DNA of 8,020 nucleotides from Coleofasciculus sp. S288 (lineage in GTDB: Bacteria; Cyanobacteriota; Cyanobacteriia; Cyanobacteriales; Coleofasciculaceae), in NCBI GenBank assembly GCA_020216575.1, contig JAIUYC010000129.1, forward strand, positions 1 to 8,020. Direction: 5' to 3'. A program made the position numbers and the translations under genes. Below, piece after piece: positions 5,868-8,020 of this stretch. Numbering within the stretch: the stretch's first letter is position 1; every line of letters begins with the position of its first letter. The notes under the pieces are model-generated. The model was not told where the DNA came from. It searched no databases and saw only the letters and a program-made list of their open reading frames with translations.

Positions 5868-5894
5868 CCTGCAAACCTGCAATCTTCCAACCTA
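5868..5894. repeat. Inverted counterpart of the 7-8 base repeats, downstream of the kinase gene
   Basis: On the plus strand this reads CCTGCAAA, CCTGCAA, TCTTCCAA, CCT, the same kind of unit as at 5697-5739 but in opposite orientation. The shared core is AGGTTG-AAGATT followed by AGGTT in both. The two arrays bracket the double palindrome at 5766-5824, which gives a nested arrangement. It starts (in the gene's direction) about 14 bases past the kinase stop codon. Confidence 0.6.
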
Positions 5895-5907
5895 AGTAAT
5901 TTTGAAC

Positions 5908-7521
5908 CTACCTCAACGGTAGAGTCACTTTAAAAATTGTGCCAACCCCGACTTCACTCTTCACTGCAATTCTACCACCGTGCAATTCCACCGACTTTTT
6001 CACAATTGCTAAACCCAGTCCAGTTCCAGGAATAGTACCCACATTTTTTGCTCGATGGAATGACTCAAATAACCGCTGTTGGTCTTCCTTGGGAATGCCA
6101 ATACCCTGGTCTTCTATCTCAAACACTACCTCTTCGTCTTGGCAATAACAACCAAAGCAGATAGTACTTCCTTGAGGTGAATACTTGATAGCATTGGTTA
6201 GCAAATTATTCAAAATGTGTTGTAGGAGTTTCTCATCTATGCAGGCAGTTGTATTTTGACCCGAATAGACAAAGTTAACTTTGTGATTTTTCCCGCTTCC
6301 CAGTTTGATTTCTTCAACTAAATTCCTGCCAAATTCTTGTAACTCCAGAGGCTTGGGATTAAACTCCAGTTTTCCTGATTCTGCTTTGCCCAAAAGCAAC
6401 ACATCGTCTAAAAGTTCTGTCATCCGTTGGACAGCTGCTTTAATCCGATCATAGTGTTTTAGGTGTTTATCTTCCAATCCTGTATGAGTATAATGTTCCA
6501 GCAATTCAGTAGATGAAAGAATGGAGGATAGAGGGTTGCGAAACTCGTGGCTTGTCATTGAAATAAAACCAGATTTGAGTTCTCGGAGTTCTCTTTCGCG
6601 TTCGAGTGTCCTTATCATCTCAGCTTCTGCACGCTTCCGCTCTGTGATATCCCGACCAATGTAAATAAAATTTTTTATTCCCTCTACCTCTGTCTGAACG
6701 GCTGAACAGGAAAAGGCAATGAAAATTTCTTCTCCTGCTTTGGTCTGGCAAATAACTTCTATATCCTTTAATAGCTCACCCGGCATTGAGGAAGACAAAT
6801 CATTGACTTTTTGTAAAAACTTTTCATCTTTAATTAGCTTTAAAACTGGCTTATCAATTAATTCATGCTGGTTGTAACCCAATAAATCTTGAGTGGATTG
6901 ATTCACGGTTTTTATAATCCCGGACGCTGATGTGACAATCAAAGCATCCGCCATTGAGCTGATAATTCTATCAATATAAGCGTTTGAAGCAGCTAAGGAA
7001 CTTAATAAGAGACTGGTTTCATTCACTTGCTGGACTAGCCTTTGCTGCAAAACCATCTGTTCTGTGGTCTCTTCAAAAAAGACTATTAATCGTTTTTCAA
7101 AAACTCCTTCATTGAAGTAATCGCTAATATACAAATCGAAATATAGAGAGGGACTAGAAGCTGATACAATTGACTTAGTTCCTGTGGCTGACGGACTTGC
7201 GAATGCAGTGCGATCGCTAGCAAACTCTGGTGGCAAAAAAGCAGGAGCGCGAAGTGAAACGTCCTTCTGATTTGAGCGTGCAATTCCTTTTAACTCATAA
7301 ATCATCTGCCGTCCTTCTAAGATATCGAGCAGGGTATCTTCAACGCCTAAGAGTTCAGGAAAAGGAATGCGGGCATCCTCTCCTACTCTCAAATCATCTG
7401 GATCGTAAGCAAAGCGGTTTGCACCCGATGAGGCTTCTAGAACAATCAAGTTCCGGTCCACTGCCAAGTATTCGTGACGTGGGGTGATGAATTTTTGGAG
7501 AAGAGGGTTCATGCTCAGCAT
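5908..7521 (-). CDS. Cytoplasmic PAS-domain sensor histidine kinase
   Basis: This protein of 537 residues should autophosphorylate on a histidine in response to a signal and pass the phosphate to a response regulator. Residues count from the ATG at 7521. An N-terminal region (about 12-155, with DRNLIVLEASSGANRFA and a later LYFDLYISDYF) looks PAS-like but is not a domain I can name, and is interrupted by an Ala/Ser/Pro-rich stretch at about 92-124. A PAS domain follows at about 183-291, ending in GRDITERK, and then a short coiled coil. HisKA has SHEFRNPL with His325. HATPase_c shows NNLLTNAIKYSP (Asn439, Asn443), DQGIGIP (471-477), FESF and GTGLGLAI (499-506). There is no membrane helix, so it senses inside the cell. 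An in-frame TTG at 7533 or the ATG at 7512 are alternative starts; the ribosome site is weak for all. No response regulator is visible nearby, so it is an orphan and its signal is unknown. Confidence 0.93.
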   Translation of the reverse strand: MLSMNPLLQKFITPRHEYLAVDRNLIVLEASSGANRFAYDPDDLRVGEDARIPFPELLGVEDTLLDILEGRQMIYELKGIARSNQKDVSLRAPAFLPPEFASDRTAFASPSATGTKSIVSASSPSLYFDLYISDYFNEGVFEKRLIVFFEETTEQMVLQQRLVQQVNETSLLLSSLAASNAYIDRIISSMADALIVTSASGIIKTVNQSTQDLLGYNQHELIDKPVLKLIKDEKFLQKVNDLSSSMPGELLKDIEVICQTKAGEEIFIAFSCSAVQTEVEGIKNFIYIGRDITERKRAEAEMIRTLERERELRELKSGFISMTSHEFRNPLSSILSSTELLEHYTHTGLEDKHLKHYDRIKAAVQRMTELLDDVLLLGKAESGKLEFNPKPLELQEFGRNLVEEIKLGSGKNHKVNFVYSGQNTTACIDEKLLQHILNNLLTNAIKYSPQGSTICFGCYCQDEEVVFEIEDQGIGIPKEDQQRLFESFHRAKNVGTIPGTGLGLAIVKKSVELHGGRIAVKSEVGVGTIFKVTLPLR

Positions 7522-7925
7522 AGGATTTGACAAGCCTTTCGGTGAATATTTTATTGACGTAGTAGCTATCTTTATGAAAGTTTGATAAACTTCTGAGGTT
7601 AGCTCTAAATTTTTAACTTAAACCAGAGTTAACATTGGCAACAACAAATCTGCCGTTGCAGTGTTGCAAGAAATTAGAAGCGAGCGCCTCAAATTAATAT
7701 TCCCTGGTCAACCCCAGAGAAACAACTGTAAATTTACTGAATTTTAGAGCTTTCTGGGAATGGGGTTACACAAGTTGTATGGGAATCGAGGGATGTTGCA
7801 GTTCCGCAATCAAGTAATTAGAAAGCAATTGTTATTTAAGTTGGTAAACGGTTTGAGCAGTTAGCGCAGCTTAGTTTTGAGATAAATCCACTTAGTGGAG
7901 AATTTAATAACTCCGTGAGTAATTT
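7522..7925. other. Divergent intergenic region between the kinase and the right-edge gene
   Basis: About 400 bases without a credible gene separate the minus-strand kinase from a plus-strand start at 7926, so promoters for both should lie here. I see no convincing -35/-10 pair. Visible structures are TTGCA-GTGT-TGCAA (7656-7669), the small palindrome TCCAC-TTA-GTGGA (7887-7899), and a loosely similar pair of segments at 7655-7680 and 7795-7826 sharing GTTGCAGT and AATTAGAA. None of these is strong enough to name. Confidence 0.5.
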
Positions 7926-8020
7926 ATGAAAAAAAATAATGCTTTTAGTAACTTACTAATTTGGTTTCGGAATAACGTGGTTGGTAAATACGGTATTCCT
8001 AAGTACGGAGATGATGATGA
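7926..8020 (+). CDS. Start of an unidentified plus-strand gene, cut by the window edge
   Basis: An ATG at 7926 opens a frame that stays open to the window end for 31 codons, beginning MKKNNAFSNLLIWFRNN and continuing VVGKYGIPKYGDDD. TGAG lies 6 bases before the ATG and could serve as a ribosome site. The first residues are basic, then a short hydrophobic-aromatic stretch, then an acidic run; this is not a clear signal peptide or membrane helix. I do not recognise the family. The frame is short, so it may not be a real gene, but the start context and the long divergent upstream region support one. Confidence 0.5.
   Translation, partial: MKKNNAFSNLLIWFRNNVVGKYGIPKYGDDD

Noticed and set aside
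7655..7826. Loosely similar segments sharing GTTGCAGT and AATTAGAA
   Set aside because: The match is gapped and short; chance similarity in AT-rich DNA cannot be excluded.

Overview
The window looks cyanobacterial. Eight copies of the palindrome GCGATCGC (HIP1, typical of many cyanobacterial genomes) start at 329, 2215, 4089, 4197, 4620, 4676, 5263 and 7210. The gaps between genes carry short palindromic and tandem repeats of the kind common in large filamentous cyanobacterial genomes. The protein families (cyanobacterial-style PEP synthase, endonuclease-type MutL, PAS histidine kinase) agree. A filamentous species is my inference; I cannot name the genus.

Layout: four complete genes lie on the minus strand and read right to left: an orphan PAS histidine kinase (7521-5908), mutL (5684-3783), a six-helix voltage-gated-type cation channel with a C-terminal zinc ribbon (3793-2981), and ppsA for phosphoenolpyruvate synthase (2595-157). 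mutL and the channel gene overlap by 11 bases and are probably co-transcribed. A good intrinsic terminator (2889-2919) ends that unit. A weak promoter-like pair and a leader with two interleaved RNA stems precede ppsA, so ppsA is probably its own unit. A plus-strand gene starts at 7926 and runs off the right edge. The left 156 bases hold no gene I can identify.

The genes do not form an obvious pathway: carbon metabolism (pyruvate to PEP), ion transport, mismatch repair and signalling. The most notable feature is a block of 16 eight-base repeats (4839-4966) inside the mutL reading frame, in the transducer part of the protein. It encodes an Asp/Gly/Arg-rich eight-residue repeat. The unit is not a multiple of three, and both alternative frames meet a TAA within about 60 bases after the block. 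Gain or loss of units could therefore switch off full-length MutL. The same block gives nine regularly spaced GGGG runs on the mRNA strand. Other repeat families sit on both sides of mutL: a nested palindromic element at 5697-5894, and an inverted repeat at 2939-2990 that contains the channel stop codon.
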